NCBI RefSeq assembly: GCF_000176235.1
Contig: NZ_ACZV01000002.1
Coordinates: forward strand, 1 to 64,000
Reading direction: 5' to 3'
Source of the DNA: Vibrio orientalis CIP 102891 = ATCC 33934
GTDB taxonomy: Bacteria > Pseudomonadota > Gammaproteobacteria > Enterobacterales > Vibrionaceae
DNA: 64,000 nucleotides
The first letter of the stretch is position 1. Each line of letters starts with the position of its first letter. The notes under the pieces are model-generated. The model made no database searches. It saw only the letters and a list, made by a program, of their open reading frames with translations, and had not been told where the DNA came from. The translations under genes and the position numbers were made by a program. Shown here one piece after another: positions 1 through 9,308 of the stretch.

Positions 1-13
1 GAGGCTTAACCAT
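1..13 (+). rRNA. rrl: 23S rRNA, 3' end only
   Basis: The window opens with GAGGCTTAACC, which matches the known 3' terminus of gammaproteobacterial 23S rRNA. Only about a dozen bases are inside the window. The exact mature end is inferred from the E. coli molecule. The remaining bases up to 97 are the 23S-5S spacer of the same operon. Confidence 0.6.
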
Positions 14-97
14 ACAACACCCAAAGGGTTTTGATGGACTCAATACAAGAATATTGAATGTGTTAAGAACTTAACAGCTTTCCGAATTTTAAGAATT

Positions 98-216
98 TGC
101 TTGGCGACCATAGCGATTTGGACCCACCTGATTTCCATGCCGAACTCAGAAGTGAAACGAATTAGCGCCGATGGTAGTGTGGGGTTTCCCCATGTGAGAG
201 TAGGACATCGCCAGGC
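98..216 (+). rRNA. rrf: 5S ribosomal RNA
   Basis: Recognised from the 5S signature: TGCTTGGCGACCATAGCG at the 5' end, the ATGCCGAACTCAGAAGTGAA internal block, and GAGAGTAGGACATCGCCAGGC at the 3' end, which pairs with the 5' end. The length of about 119 bases is normal. It is part of a rRNA operon whose 16S and most of the 23S lie left of the window. Mature ends may shift by one or two bases. Confidence 0.95.
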
Positions 217-248
217 TTTAAATTTAGACTCTAGAGTCTAACCAGTGC

Positions 249-325
249 GGAGCGGTAGTTCAGTTGGTTAGAATACCGGCCTGTCACGCCGGGGGTCGCG
301 GGTTCGAGTCCCGTCCGCTCCGCCA
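249..325 (+). tRNA. tRNA-Asp (GTC)
   Basis: A 77-base cloverleaf with encoded CCA. The acceptor stem GGAGCGG pairs with CCGCTCC, the anticodon loop reads CTGTCAC with GTC as anticodon, and the T arm contains GGTTCGAGTCC. It lies 33 bases after 5S and is co-transcribed as the distal tRNA of the rRNA operon, a common gammaproteobacterial arrangement. A terminator hairpin follows immediately. Confidence 0.97.
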
Positions 326-336
326 CTTATTCAGAC

Positions 337-366
337 AAAGCCCTAGCAGAAATGCTAGGGCTTTTT
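337..366 (+). terminator. rho-independent terminator of the rRNA operon (first)
   Basis: AAAGCCCTAGCA and TGCTAGGGCTTT form a perfect stem around a GAAA loop, followed by a T run. It lies 11 bases downstream of tRNA-Asp. Confidence 0.9.
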
Positions 367-389
367 CGTCTGTATAGGGTTAATTTGGT

Positions 390-443
390 CTGCGACCAAC
401 GAGTCCCGCTTGCCTGCAAGCCCAGCCATCTGCCACTTATTTA
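390..443 (+). other. tRNA-like scar between terminators
   Basis: This stretch holds CGAGTCCCG at 400-408, matching the T arm of tRNA-Asp, and TGCCACTTATTTA at 431-443, matching the CCA end and flank of tRNA-Asp (GCCACTTATTCA at 322-333). Each is followed by its own terminator hairpin. No complete cloverleaf can be folded. The likely origin is loss of a second tRNA from a former tandem unit; this is inference. Confidence 0.45.
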
Positions 444-474
444 GAAAGCCTAGTCTTACGACTAGGCTTTCGTC
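444..474 (+). terminator. terminator hairpin (second in series)
   Basis: GAAAGCCTAGTC and GACTAGGCTTTC form a stem with a short TTAC loop. The T tract is short. It is the second of three consecutive hairpins after the rRNA operon. Confidence 0.7.
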
Positions 475-495
475 GTTTATGAATGCATATTTTAG

Positions 496-526
496 AAGCC
501 CGTTGCTGACGCAACGGGCTTTTTGC
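496..526 (+). terminator. terminator hairpin (third in series)
   Basis: AAGCCCGTTGC and GCAACGGGCTT form a strong GC-rich stem around TGAC and run into five T residues. It insulates the FIST gene downstream from the rRNA operon. Confidence 0.85.
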
Positions 527-614
527 ATTTATTTGTAAATAGCCTCAACCGCATAATCTAAGGTGGCAAGTTAGGCAAAAACAGCTAACTTTAGTTTATG
601 AGAGGGAGGCTAAT

Positions 615-1742
615 ATGAATACAGAGCAGTTAGTTTGGGATAGTGACAAGCCATTAGATCTCTCGTCAATTTCGATATCAGATAGCTCAAATACTTTGCT
701 TATTGTCTATGGACCATTAACTAAAGACGCATCTCAAACTCTAAAAAATGACTTTTCTAAATCACACATCATTGGTTGCACAACAGCGGGGGAGATCTGT
801 AATGATGGCGTATTAAATGACTCGCTGGTGATCACCTTTGTTCAGTTCGAAAAAACCGCTATCCGAAAATCAGTGCGGTATTTGTCTGAATACCAAGGCG
901 CTTGTAAAGCGTTGGGGAGTGCCTTAGCCACCGATTTGCTACAGCCCGATCTTAGGCATGTATTTGTCCTTAGCGATGGACTTCAGGTAGATGGCACTTA
1001 TCTTGTAGAAGGGCTTCGTAGTGTGTTGCCTCAACACGTTAAAGTCACCGGTGGGCTGGCGGGCGATTGCGTTAATTTTATTGAAACTAAAGTATATACC
1101 GAGAACATACAAGCATCAGGTTTAGTCGTTGCTATTGGCTTATACGGAGATGCACTACAAGTGAGTTATGGCTCTAGAGGAGGGTGGTGTGCTTTTGGTG
1201 TTGAACGTAAAGTAACTCGCTCTGAAGGAAATGTACTCTATGAGCTCGATGATCAGAATGCGTTAGAGATTTATCACAGCTATTTGGGTGATCTTTCAAA
1301 TGAGCTGCCTTCAAGTGGGTTGAGGTTTCCTTTAGAGATATCAGATCCTGATAAAGGGACGAAGTTGGTGAGAACTTTACTAGCAACGGATGAAAAATTG
1401 GGAGCGATTACATTTGCAGGCAATATTCCACCGGGAGTTTCCGCCAAATTGATGCGAGCTAATGTTGACTCTCTGATTGATGGTGCTCAAGAGGCGGCGA
1501 AAGTGTGTCGTGACTATATAGACGATTCACCTCAAGTAGCTATTCTGATTAGTTGTGTTGGGCGTAAATTACTGTTGAAGCAACTAGCTGATGATGAAGT
1601 AGACGCGGTGCGAGAGGAGTTAGGTGATGAGACTATCCTGTGTGGCTTCTACTCTTATGGAGAAATTGCTCCTTTAGATAATCGTCATAACTCAGAATTA
1701 CATAATCAGACCATGACTATCACTGCATTCTCGGAAAAGTAG
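615..1742 (+). CDS. FIST-domain sensory protein, NosP-like
   Basis: The 375-residue protein has an N-terminal FIST domain (about residues 25-215, including the IIGCTTAGEI motif) and a FIST_C domain (about 220-365, with GFYSYGEIAP near the end). There is no signal peptide or membrane segment, so it should be cytosolic. FIST proteins are ligand sensors; the NosP branch binds haem and nitric oxide and controls a partner kinase or cyclase encoded next door. The start follows a strong site (GAGGGAGG). Its stop codon lies one base before the ATG of a diguanylate cyclase, so the two are translationally coupled. Haem binding cannot be seen from sequence; the NosP assignment rests on the partner gene's N-terminal region and gene order. 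Confidence 0.85.
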   Translation: MNTEQLVWDSDKPLDLSSISISDSSNTLLIVYGPLTKDASQTLKNDFSKSHIIGCTTAGEICNDGVLNDSLVITFVQFEKTAIRKSVRYLSEYQGACKALGSALATDLLQPDLRHVFVLSDGLQVDGTYLVEGLRSVLPQHVKVTGGLAGDCVNFIETKVYTENIQASGLVVAIGLYGDALQVSYGSRGGWCAFGVERKVTRSEGNVLYELDDQNALEIYHSYLGDLSNELPSSGLRFPLEISDPDKGTKLVRTLLATDEKLGAITFAGNIPPGVSAKLMRANVDSLIDGAQEAAKVCRDYIDDSPQVAILISCVGRKLLLKQLADDEVDAVREELGDETILCGFYSYGEIAPLDNRHNSELHNQTMTITAFSEK

Positions 1743-1743
1743 T

Positions 1744-3168
1744 ATGCATAGGTTACTTCAAAGGCAGTTAAGGCGAATTTATCCGGAAGGGATCCCCAAT
1801 GATCCAGAATTCGCAAAGCTCATCGAGCTAGTTAATGAAGGCTACCAGAACTTTGATGAGCAGTTGATGATAACAGAACGCTCGTTGGATATAAGTTGCA
1901 ATGAATTAACTCAGCGGAATCAAACGCTCAATCTTATTCTAGATTCATTGCCGGATATGAGTTTGTGGGTCGATACACAAGGAAATGTCAAAGATATTAG
2001 AAGTGGCAATTTTGAGCCACCACTGCTCACTTCTGCTGCGAATTTCTCAAAGATATTTGAGTTAGAAATTGTACGAAATTCGCCAGAGTTACGCTCGTTT
2101 ATCAATGACTACCAACATAGTGGTAATAAAAGTGCTGACCTCAACATCAATTGTTCAGGGACGGACTATATTATGCGTGTTCGGCTGACGAATATCACCG
2201 TAAATAGCTGGTTGCTGGTTTTTAGGGATATCTACCTACGTAAGAAACTTGAAGAGCTACAATCTCAGCGGCTAGAGAACTCGAAGCGCACGACTAAGCA
2301 ACTACAAGGGCTAGTTAATGCCGCTCCTATTGGGATAATTATCTGTAACCCTCAACTTGATATTATCATGGTTAATGAGTTTAGCTGTCAGTTACTGAAC
2401 CGATCTAAAGCAGAAGTGGTCAATCGACACCCTAGTGAGTTTATAGCTTCGCATAGTCATGAATTATTCAGGTCTCGATTATGCCAAACGACTTCGCAAA
2501 TCGAGGGTAGTTCAACCGCGTCATGTGATTTGATGTTGTTACTTCCAGATGGGCGATTCAGACAGGTAGAGTTTGCATTTAGTCTGCTATCTTTTGATGA
2601 TCAGCCACTGGTTATCATGTCTATTACAGATATTGAAGAGCGTAAAAACTTAGAACATAAACTGCGCGAATTAGCCGCCACTGATGCTCTGACTGGAGCA
2701 TTTAATCGTCGTAGCTTTTACGAGCAAACTGAGCGCGCGATAAGTACTTGCTCGCGCTGGAAAGCACCTCTTACGGTTATTTTGCTCGATATCGACCACT
2801 TTAAGCAGGTCAATGATCAGTATGGACATGCAGCTGGTGATGAAGTCCTTATTGCCTTGGTCAAACATATTCAGCAATCCACACGAAATATGGATGTGGT
2901 TGGTCGCTTAGGCGGAGAAGAGTTTGGTTTGGTTCTGCCTAATACTGATAGTGTTTTAGGTTTCGAAATTGCTGAACGTTTACGCCAGGAAGTTGAAGCT
3001 ATGGAAATCTACTATGACATTCAGGCGCTAAAAATCACCGTTAGTTTAGGCATGGCGACTTTACCTCACACTCAACTCTCAACACCTTTCGATGAAGTGT
3101 TGGCACGTGTTGATAGTTATCTTTATGAGGCCAAGCATCAAGGTCGAAATTGCATTGTCAGAAAGTAA
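1744..3168 (+). CDS. PAS-PAS-GGDEF diguanylate cyclase, partner of the FIST protein
   Basis: The 474-residue soluble protein should make cyclic di-GMP from two GTP. An N-terminal helical segment (20-65, with NEGYQNFDEQ and ITERSLDIS) resembles the start of kinases and cyclases paired with NosP. A probable degenerate PAS follows (about 62-163), a clearer PAS (about 185-300), and a GGDEF domain (310-472). The active-site motif is GGEEF at 390-394. RNMD at 381-384, five residues upstream, is an intact RxxD inhibitory site, so product feedback is expected. It starts one base after the FIST stop. The likely role is switching biofilm or motility in response to the FIST ligand. Confidence 0.9.
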   Translation: MHRLLQRQLRRIYPEGIPNDPEFAKLIELVNEGYQNFDEQLMITERSLDISCNELTQRNQTLNLILDSLPDMSLWVDTQGNVKDIRSGNFEPPLLTSAANFSKIFELEIVRNSPELRSFINDYQHSGNKSADLNINCSGTDYIMRVRLTNITVNSWLLVFRDIYLRKKLEELQSQRLENSKRTTKQLQGLVNAAPIGIIICNPQLDIIMVNEFSCQLLNRSKAEVVNRHPSEFIASHSHELFRSRLCQTTSQIEGSSTASCDLMLLLPDGRFRQVEFAFSLLSFDDQPLVIMSITDIEERKNLEHKLRELAATDALTGAFNRRSFYEQTERAISTCSRWKAPLTVILLDIDHFKQVNDQYGHAAGDEVLIALVKHIQQSTRNMDVVGRLGGEEFGLVLPNTDSVLGFEIAERLRQEVEAMEIYYDIQALKITVSLGMATLPHTQLSTPFDEVLARVDSYLYEAKHQGRNCIVRK

Positions 3169-3314
3169 ATCGAGGTGTGGAAATTTCAACTTTTCAAACT
3201 ATTGAGTACGTTTTATTTTTATCAATCTTAACGATAGCGTATTGAATTTGTACTTCCGAATTAACGACGCTACAACAAAGGGATACTGACGACCAAAATG
3301 ATAAGGATAGGCGT

Positions 3315-3998
3315 ATGTTGGACTCTATGTTCTCGGTGCTTTTCGCTTTATGGAACCAAGACTTTTCGATTTTACAAAGCCCCGGAAGTGCAGCGCTAAT
3401 CTATAGTATTGTTGCAGTACTGATTTTCCTCGAAAGTGGCTTTATACCTGCAGCCCCATTCCCTTGCGATAGCGTGGTTGTACTATCCGGTACATTGGCT
3501 GCGGTAGGGATCCTTAACCCTATTGCAATATTACTCTTAATCTGTGTATGTGCAGCTCTAGGTAGTTGGGCGGGATATTTACAAGGGACGTGGTTGAATC
3601 GTTTACCCAGAGTTCAAGGGTGGGTGAAGGCCGTTCCTGCAAATCGAATGGCTCAAGTGGACACTCTTCTTGCTAAGCATGGGCTTGTTGCTCTCTTTAG
3701 CGCGCGCTTTATTCCTGTTGTTCGTTCATTGCTTCCGTTGATGATGGGTATGCGTGCAAGTAAGGTGAATAAGTTCCATTACTTCTCTTGGCTAAGTGCG
3801 ATTCTCTGGACATTACTGTTGTGTTCTTTTGGGATGTTACTGCCTTTACTACCTGAAACCATGAGTAAATATATTACGGCAGGGCTTATGGCGGCGCCTG
3901 TTATTACGCTATGCCTAGCCATTACTAGCTTTGTGATTATTAAAATTAGAAAGGCGAATACTAAGCAGGTCGTTAAAGTCGAAGTGGTACAAAAGTAA
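3315..3998 (+). CDS. DedA-family inner-membrane protein (YqjA/YghB type)
   Basis: A 227-residue polytopic membrane protein. The DedA core is visible as ESGFIPAAPFPCD (residues 40-52) and ARFIPVVRSLLP (130-141). E40, D52, R131 and R137 correspond, shifted by one, to E39, D51, R130 and R136 reported as essential in E. coli YqjA/YghB. DedA proteins are linked to lipid flipping and proton-dependent envelope homeostasis. It has its own 146-base upstream region and looks monocistronic. The exact substrate cannot be told from sequence. Confidence 0.88.
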   Translation: MLDSMFSVLFALWNQDFSILQSPGSAALIYSIVAVLIFLESGFIPAAPFPCDSVVVLSGTLAAVGILNPIAILLLICVCAALGSWAGYLQGTWLNRLPRVQGWVKAVPANRMAQVDTLLAKHGLVALFSARFIPVVRSLLPLMMGMRASKVNKFHYFSWLSAILWTLLLCSFGMLLPLLPETMSKYITAGLMAAPVITLCLAITSFVIIKIRKANTKQVVKVEVVQK

Positions 3999-4033
3999 TG
4001 ACAGACTAAGCTGGTTTAGCGTTTTTACGATAT

Positions 4034-4066
4034 AAGAAAGGTAGCCAATCTAAGCTACCTTTCTTA
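4034..4066. terminator. bidirectional terminator between dedA and the antiporter
   Basis: AAGAAAGGTAGC and GCTACCTTTCTT form a 12-bp stem with a 7-base loop between two convergent genes, with T-rich sides in both directions. Confidence 0.8.
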
Positions 4067-4079
4067 CATGTTCTGAGAG

Positions 4080-5390
4080 TTATGACTCTTGCTCTGCGGT
4101 GCTACTTTCTGAATCCATCTCTTTTTGCGCGAGCTTAGCTTTTTCGATCATTGGGGTAATGGTTGACCCTTGAACGAGGATGGAGAATACGACAACAGAG
4201 TAGGTCATTACCAAAATGATTTCTTTTACGTCGATGAGCTTATCCTGGATGACCCAAATACCAGAAGGAATTGAGAGCGCCATTGCTAATGCAAGACCAC
4301 CACGTAGCCCGCCCCAAGTTAAGATCTTAACAGACCAAGGGTTATACTTACGGTAGCGCTTAAACCCGATGTAGGATAAGAAAACACTCAGATAACGGGA
4401 CGCGAGTACCAGTGGAATAGAGAACGCCATCAAAATCCAGTCTTCTTTGTGGAATTCGAACAGTAGCATCGACATACCGATAAGCAGGAATAGTACGCCA
4501 TTAAGGAATTCATCGACGAGCTCCCAGAAGTGATCTAGATGGTCTTCACTCTCTTTCGAGAAACCGATGAAGCGAGTCCAGTTACCGATCATAATGCCCG
4601 ATACCACCATAGCGAGTGGGCCTGATACGTGCAGCACTTCTGCGAATGCATAACCTGCGGTAGGAATACCAATAGTGAGTAGCAGTTCCATTGAGTGGTC
4701 ATCGGTGGCACTAATTAAATAGTGGAATACAAGACCTAAGACAAAACCATAGGCAATGCCACCAAGGGCTTCTTGGGCGAACAACATGGTAACACTGCCA
4801 ACTGTTGGAGCCTCGGTGCCAAATGCGATGGTGAAGATAGTGACAAAGATAACTAAACCAAAGCCATCATTGAATAAAGATTCGCCTTCAATTTGAGTAG
4901 AAATGCGTTTTGGCGCATCGAGCTTTTTAACAATGGCTAAAACTGCAATTGGGTCAGTTGGTGAAATCAATGCACCAAACAGTAAGCAGTAGACTAAGTC
5001 AAACTGAATGCCGATAAGTTGGCAGAACCAGTAGAGTACGAAGCCAATAAAGAAAGTAGAAAATAGCGTTGCGGCTAATGCCAAAACGGTGATTTCCCAT
5101 TTTTGATCTTTCAGGTTCGGCAGTTTGATACCTAAACCACCAGCAAATAGTAAGAAGCCTAAAATGCCTTTGAGCAAAAAGTCTTCAAAATTGATGCTTG
5201 CAACAGTATTAGAGGCAATCTCCGTTAACTGAAACCAGTCGTTCTGGCCTGCAATTAGAATTAATAGGGAAAGCATCATCGACCCAGCAGTAATTGCAAT
5301 GGTGGTTTGCATTTTACCTATCTTACTGTTTACAAACGCAATCAACATAGCCGCTGCAGATAGAAAGCAAAGCGTGTAATAGACTGACAT
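4080..5390 (-). CDS. Na+/H+ antiporter, CPA1 (NhaP) family
   Basis: The protein is 436 residues with about 12 membrane segments. CPA1 motifs are clear: SPTDPIAVLAIVKKL (143-157) with the ion-binding TDP, and EGESLFNDGFGLVIF (168-182) with the paired Asn174-Asp175. It should exchange cytoplasmic Na+ (or K+) for protons across the inner membrane, which suits a marine organism. The reading frame stays open to 5453, but the ATG at 5390 is preferred: it starts the family's first membrane helix (YYTLCFLSAAAM) and follows TAAGAG, while the 21 extra residues are not family-like. A short charged tail (residues 420-436) is cytoplasmic. Confidence 0.9.
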   Translation of the reverse strand: MSVYYTLCFLSAAAMLIAFVNSKIGKMQTTIAITAGSMMLSLLILIAGQNDWFQLTEIASNTVASINFEDFLLKGILGFLLFAGGLGIKLPNLKDQKWEITVLALAATLFSTFFIGFVLYWFCQLIGIQFDLVYCLLFGALISPTDPIAVLAIVKKLDAPKRISTQIEGESLFNDGFGLVIFVTIFTIAFGTEAPTVGSVTMLFAQEALGGIAYGFVLGLVFHYLISATDDHSMELLLTIGIPTAGYAFAEVLHVSGPLAMVVSGIMIGNWTRFIGFSKESEDHLDHFWELVDEFLNGVLFLLIGMSMLLFEFHKEDWILMAFSIPLVLASRYLSVFLSYIGFKRYRKYNPWSVKILTWGGLRGGLALAMALSIPSGIWVIQDKLIDVKEIILVMTYSVVVFSILVQGSTITPMIEKAKLAQKEMDSESSTAEQES

Positions 5391-5492
5391 TAAACTCTTA
5401 CCATGTAACAAAATGTGAATAGGAATTTTCTGCCTAGTTCGCTCAAATAGCAAACATTATTTGTCAGTTTAAAGTCATCAATTTCCTTATTT

Positions 5493-5508
5493 AGACGTCT
5501 AGACTCCT
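5493..5508. promoter_or_regulatory. MetJ operator (tandem met boxes) upstream of metH
   Basis: A perfect met box AGACGTCT at 5493-5500 is directly followed by AGACTCCT (5501-5508), a 6/8 match in the correct 8-bp register. Tandem 8-bp boxes are how the MetJ repressor, with S-adenosylmethionine as co-repressor, binds DNA. It lies 51 bases upstream of the metH start. Confidence 0.8.
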
Positions 5509-5558
5509 TTTTAATGTGTGATAGGATGGAACGATAACTAAAGGAATGAGGCTGTACT

Positions 5559-8500
5559 GTGGGAAGTAATGTAAGGCAACAGATTGAAGCTCAACTAAAG
5601 CAACGTATTCTTTTGATTGATGGTGGTATGGGCACCATGATTCAAGATTACAAACTGGAAGAGCATGATTATCGTAGTGAGCGTTTTGCTGATTGGCATT
5701 GCGACTTGAAAGGTAACAATGACCTTTTAGTGCTTTCTCAACCAAAGCTGATTAAAGATATCCATCTTGAGTATCTAGAAGCTGGCGCAGATATTCTTGA
5801 AACCAACACATTTAACGCGACCACTATCGCGATGGCTGACTATGACATGGAAAGCCTCAGTGAAGAGATTAACTTTGCAGCCGCTAAGTTAGCTCGTCAA
5901 GCCGCTGATGAGTGGACTGCGAAAACACCAGATAAGCCTCGTTACGTTGCTGGCGTGCTTGGCCCTACTAACCGCACATGTTCGATCTCTCCTGATGTTA
6001 ACGATCCGGGCTATCGTAATGTTAGCTTTGATGAGCTTGTGACGGCTTATTCTGAGTCGACACGAGCACTGATCAAAGGTGGCTCAGACCTTATTCTTAT
6101 CGAGACTATCTTTGATACGCTTAACGCTAAGGCATGTGCCTTTGCTGTTGACTCGGTATTCGAAGAGTTAGGCATTGCTCTTCCGGTTATGATTTCAGGT
6201 ACGATTACTGACGCATCGGGTCGTACTCTCTCTGGTCAAACGACAGAAGCATTCTATAACTCTCTACGCCACGTGCAGCCAATTTCATTTGGTCTTAACT
6301 GTGCTCTTGGCCCAGATGAGCTTCGTCCTTATGTCGAAGAACTATCTCGTATTTCTGAATCATTTGTCTCCGCGCACCCTAATGCCGGTTTACCAAATGC
6401 GTTTGGCGAATATGACTTATCTCCTCAAGACATGGCTATTCACGTTAAAGAGTGGGCTGAAAGTGGTTTCTTAAACCTTATTGGTGGTTGTTGTGGTACC
6501 ACCCCAGAACATATTCGCCACATGGCCGAAGCTGTTAAAGATGTTATCCCTCGTGTTTTGCCTGAATTGACCGTCGCTTGTCGCCTATCGGGCCTAGAAC
6601 CACTTACCATTGAAAAAGAAAGCTTGTTCATTAACGTAGGTGAACGTACCAACGTGACAGGCTCAGCGCGCTTTAAGCGATTAATTAAAGAAGAGTTATA
6701 TGATGAAGCGTTAGATGTCGCTCGTCAGCAAGTTGAAAATGGTGCCCAGATCATCGATATCAACATGGATGAAGGCATGCTTGATGCAGAAGCGTGTATG
6801 GTGCGCTTCCTTAATCTTTGTGCTTCAGAGCCTGAGATATCCAAAGTGCCAATCATGGTTGACTCTTCTAAATGGGAAGTGATTGAAGCGGGCTTAAAAT
6901 GTATCCAAGGTAAAGGCATCGTTAACTCAATCTCCTTAAAGGAAGGTAAAGAGAAATTCGTTGAGCAAGCTAAGTTGATTCGTCGTTATGGCGCTGCGGT
7001 TATCGTGATGGCCTTCGATGAAGTTGGGCAGGCTGAAACTCGTGAACGTAAGCTACAAATTTGTACTAACGCCTATAACATTTTGGTTGATGAAGTTGGT
7101 TTTCCGCCAGAAGACGTCATTTTTGACCCAAATATCTTTGCCGTTGCGACGGGTATTGAAGAGCACAATAACTACGCAGTGGATTTCATTGAGGCAGTCG
7201 CTGATATCAAACGTGATTTGCCACATGCGATGATTTCCGGTGGTGTTTCTAACGTTTCGTTCTCATTCCGCGGCAACAACTACGTGCGTGAGGCGATTCA
7301 TGCTGTGTTCTTGTATCACTGTTTCAAGAATGGCATGGACATGGGTATTGTTAACGCTGGTCAGCTTGAAATCTACGATAACGTGCCAGATAAGCTGCGC
7401 GAAGCGGTAGAGGATGTGGTTCTAAACCGTCGTGATGATTCGACAGAACGACTGCTTGATATCGCTGCGGAGTATGCAGGCAAAGGCGTCGGTAAAGAAG
7501 AAGACGCCTCTGCACTTGAGTGGCGTACATGGCCAGTAGAGAAACGTCTTGAACATGCTCTTGTGAAAGGCATCACCGAGTTCATTGTTGATGACACGGA
7601 AGAGGCGCGTGTTAATGCATCTAAGCCACTAGAGGTGATTGAAGGGCCTCTAATGGATGGTATGAACGTTGTTGGTGACCTGTTTGGTGAAGGTAAGATG
7701 TTCTTACCGCAAGTTGTGAAATCTGCGCGGGTAATGAAGCAGGCGGTTGCTCACTTAGAACCTTATATCAACAAAGAAAAACAAGCTGGATCTTCAAACG
7801 GCAAAATCTTATTAGCGACAGTAAAAGGTGATGTGCACGATATTGGTAAAAATATCGTTGGTGTTGTTCTGCAATGTAACAACTACGAGATTATCGACCT
7901 TGGTGTGATGGTGCCATGTGAGAAGATCCTTAAGGTCGCCAAAGAAGAGAACGTCGATATCATTGGCTTATCTGGTTTGATTACCCCATCACTGGATGAA
8001 ATGGTGCATGTTGCCAAAGAGATGGAGCGCCTTGATTTTGATTTGCCCTTGTTGATTGGTGGTGCAACGACATCGAAAGCGCATACTGCAGTAAAAATTG
8101 AACAGAACTACAGTAAACCCGTTGTGTATGTAAACAATGCTTCGCGTGCCGTAGGTGTGTGTACTTCGTTGTTATCTGATGAGTTGCGCCCTGCATTTGT
8201 TGAGAAGCTCGATGTAGATTATGAACGTGTACGTGATCAGCATAACCGTAAGAAGCCTCGTACTAAGCCAGTGACGTTAGAGCAAGCCCGTGCCAACAAG
8301 GTCGATATTGACTGGGATAACTACACTCCCCCAGTACCGGTTAAGCCGGGTGTACATGTGTTTGATGATTTTGATATCGCGACACTGCGTAACTATATCG
8401 ACTGGACTCCATTCTTTATGACTTGGTCGCTGGTGGGCAAATATCCGAAGATCTTTGAGCATGAGGAAGTGGGTGAAGAAGCTAAGCGCCTGTTTAATGA

Positions 8501-9239
8501 TGCTAATGAGTTGCTAGACCGAGTTGAGAAAGAAGGCTTAATGCAAGCGCGAGGCATGTGTGCACTCTTCCCAGCAGCAAGTGTTGGCGATGATATTGAA
8601 GTCTACACTGATGAGTCTCGCACTGAAGTGGCTAAACTATTGTGTAATCTACGTCAGCAAACTGAAAAGCCGAAAGGATTCAACTATTGCTTATCTGATT
8701 ACATTGCACCGAAAGAGTCGGGTAAGAAGGATTGGATTGGTGCTTTTGCCGTGACTGGTGGTATTAACGAGCGTGAGTTAGCGGATGAGTACAAAGCCCA
8801 AGGTGATGACTACAACGCGATTATGATTCAGGCAGTTGCCGATCGATTAGCGGAAGCATTTGCTGAGTGTTTGCATGAGCGTGTGCGCAAAGAAATCTGG
8901 GGCTATGCCGCCGATGAGAACTTGTCGAACGATGAGCTGATTCGAGAAAAGTACCAAGGTATTCGTCCAGCTCCAGGTTATCCAGCCTGTCCAGAGCACA
9001 CTGAGAAAGGTCCTTTGTGGGAGCTAATGAAGGTTGAAGAAACCATTGGCATGACACTCACATCAAGCTACGCAATGTATCCAGGTGCGTCTGTATCGGG
9101 TTGGTATTTCTCACACCCTGACTCGCGTTACTTCGCGATCGCTCAGATCCAGCAGGATCAAGTCAAGAGTTACGCTGATCGTAAAGGTTGGGATATGCTT
9201 GAAGCTGAGAAGTGGTTGGGGCCAAACATTAACGGCTAG
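5559..9239 (+). CDS. metH: cobalamin-dependent methionine synthase
   Basis: The 1226-residue enzyme transfers the methyl group of 5-methyltetrahydrofolate through cobalamin to homocysteine. All four modules are present: homocysteine domain (about 1-350) with zinc ligands C248, C311 and C312; pterin domain (about 355-650); B12 domain (about 655-895) with DVHDIG and its cobalt ligand His760; and the SAM-dependent reactivation domain (about 900-1226). The length equals the E. coli enzyme. The start is GTG after AAGGAATGAGG and matches the conserved N-terminus ([14 protein letters not shown] at 17-30). Tandem met boxes upstream imply repression by MetJ. It is monocistronic with a terminator downstream. 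Confidence 0.98.
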   Translation: MGSNVRQQIEAQLKQRILLIDGGMGTMIQDYKLEEHDYRSERFADWHCDLKGNNDLLVLSQPKLIKDIHLEYLEAGADILETNTFNATTIAMADYDMESLSEEINFAAAKLARQAADEWTAKTPDKPRYVAGVLGPTNRTCSISPDVNDPGYRNVSFDELVTAYSESTRALIKGGSDLILIETIFDTLNAKACAFAVDSVFEELGIALPVMISGTITDASGRTLSGQTTEAFYNSLRHVQPISFGLNCALGPDELRPYVEELSRISESFVSAHPNAGLPNAFGEYDLSPQDMAIHVKEWAESGFLNLIGGCCGTTPEHIRHMAEAVKDVIPRVLPELTVACRLSGLEPLTIEKESLFINVGERTNVTGSARFKRLIKEELYDEALDVARQQVENGAQIIDINMDEGMLDAEACMVRFLNLCASEPEISKVPIMVDSSKWEVIEAGLKCIQGKGIVNSISLKEGKEKFVEQAKLIRRYGAAVIVMAFDEVGQAETRERKLQICTNAYNILVDEVGFPPEDVIFDPNIFAVATGIEEHNNYAVDFIEAVADIKRDLPHAMISGGVSNVSFSFRGNNYVREAIHAVFLYHCFKNGMDMGIVNAGQLEIYDNVPDKLREAVEDVVLNRRDDSTERLLDIAAEYAGKGVGKEEDASALEWRTWPVEKRLEHALVKGITEFIVDDTEEARVNASKPLEVIEGPLMDGMNVVGDLFGEGKMFLPQVVKSARVMKQAVAHLEPYINKEKQAGSSNGKILLATVKGDVHDIGKNIVGVVLQCNNYEIIDLGVMVPCEKILKVAKEENVDIIGLSGLITPSLDEMVHVAKEMERLDFDLPLLIGGATTSKAHTAVKIEQNYSKPVVYVNNASRAVGVCTSLLSDELRPAFVEKLDVDYERVRDQHNRKKPRTKPVTLEQARANKVDIDWDNYTPPVPVKPGVHVFDDFDIATLRNYIDWTPFFMTWSLVGKYPKIFEHEEVGEEAKRLFNDANELLDRVEKEGLMQARGMCALFPAASVGDDIEVYTDESRTEVAKLLCNLRQQTEKPKGFNYCLSDYIAPKESGKKDWIGAFAVTGGINERELADEYKAQGDDYNAIMIQAVADRLAEAFAECLHERVRKEIWGYAADENLSNDELIREKYQGIRPAPGYPACPEHTEKGPLWELMKVEETIGMTLTSSYAMYPGASVSGWYFSHPDSRYFAIAQIQQDQVKSYADRKGWDMLEAEKWLGPNING

Positions 9240-9260
9240 TTACTAACTTATGGATAAAAT

Positions 9261-9291
9261 AAAAGCGCAGTTATCACGACTGCGCTTTTTT
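9261..9291 (+). terminator. terminator of metH
   Basis: AAAAGCGCAGT and ACTGCGCTTTT form a perfect stem followed by six T residues; the A-rich left side makes it usable from mgtE as well. Confidence 0.9.
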
Positions 9292-9308
9292 GTATCAGCT
9301 AATTAGCG

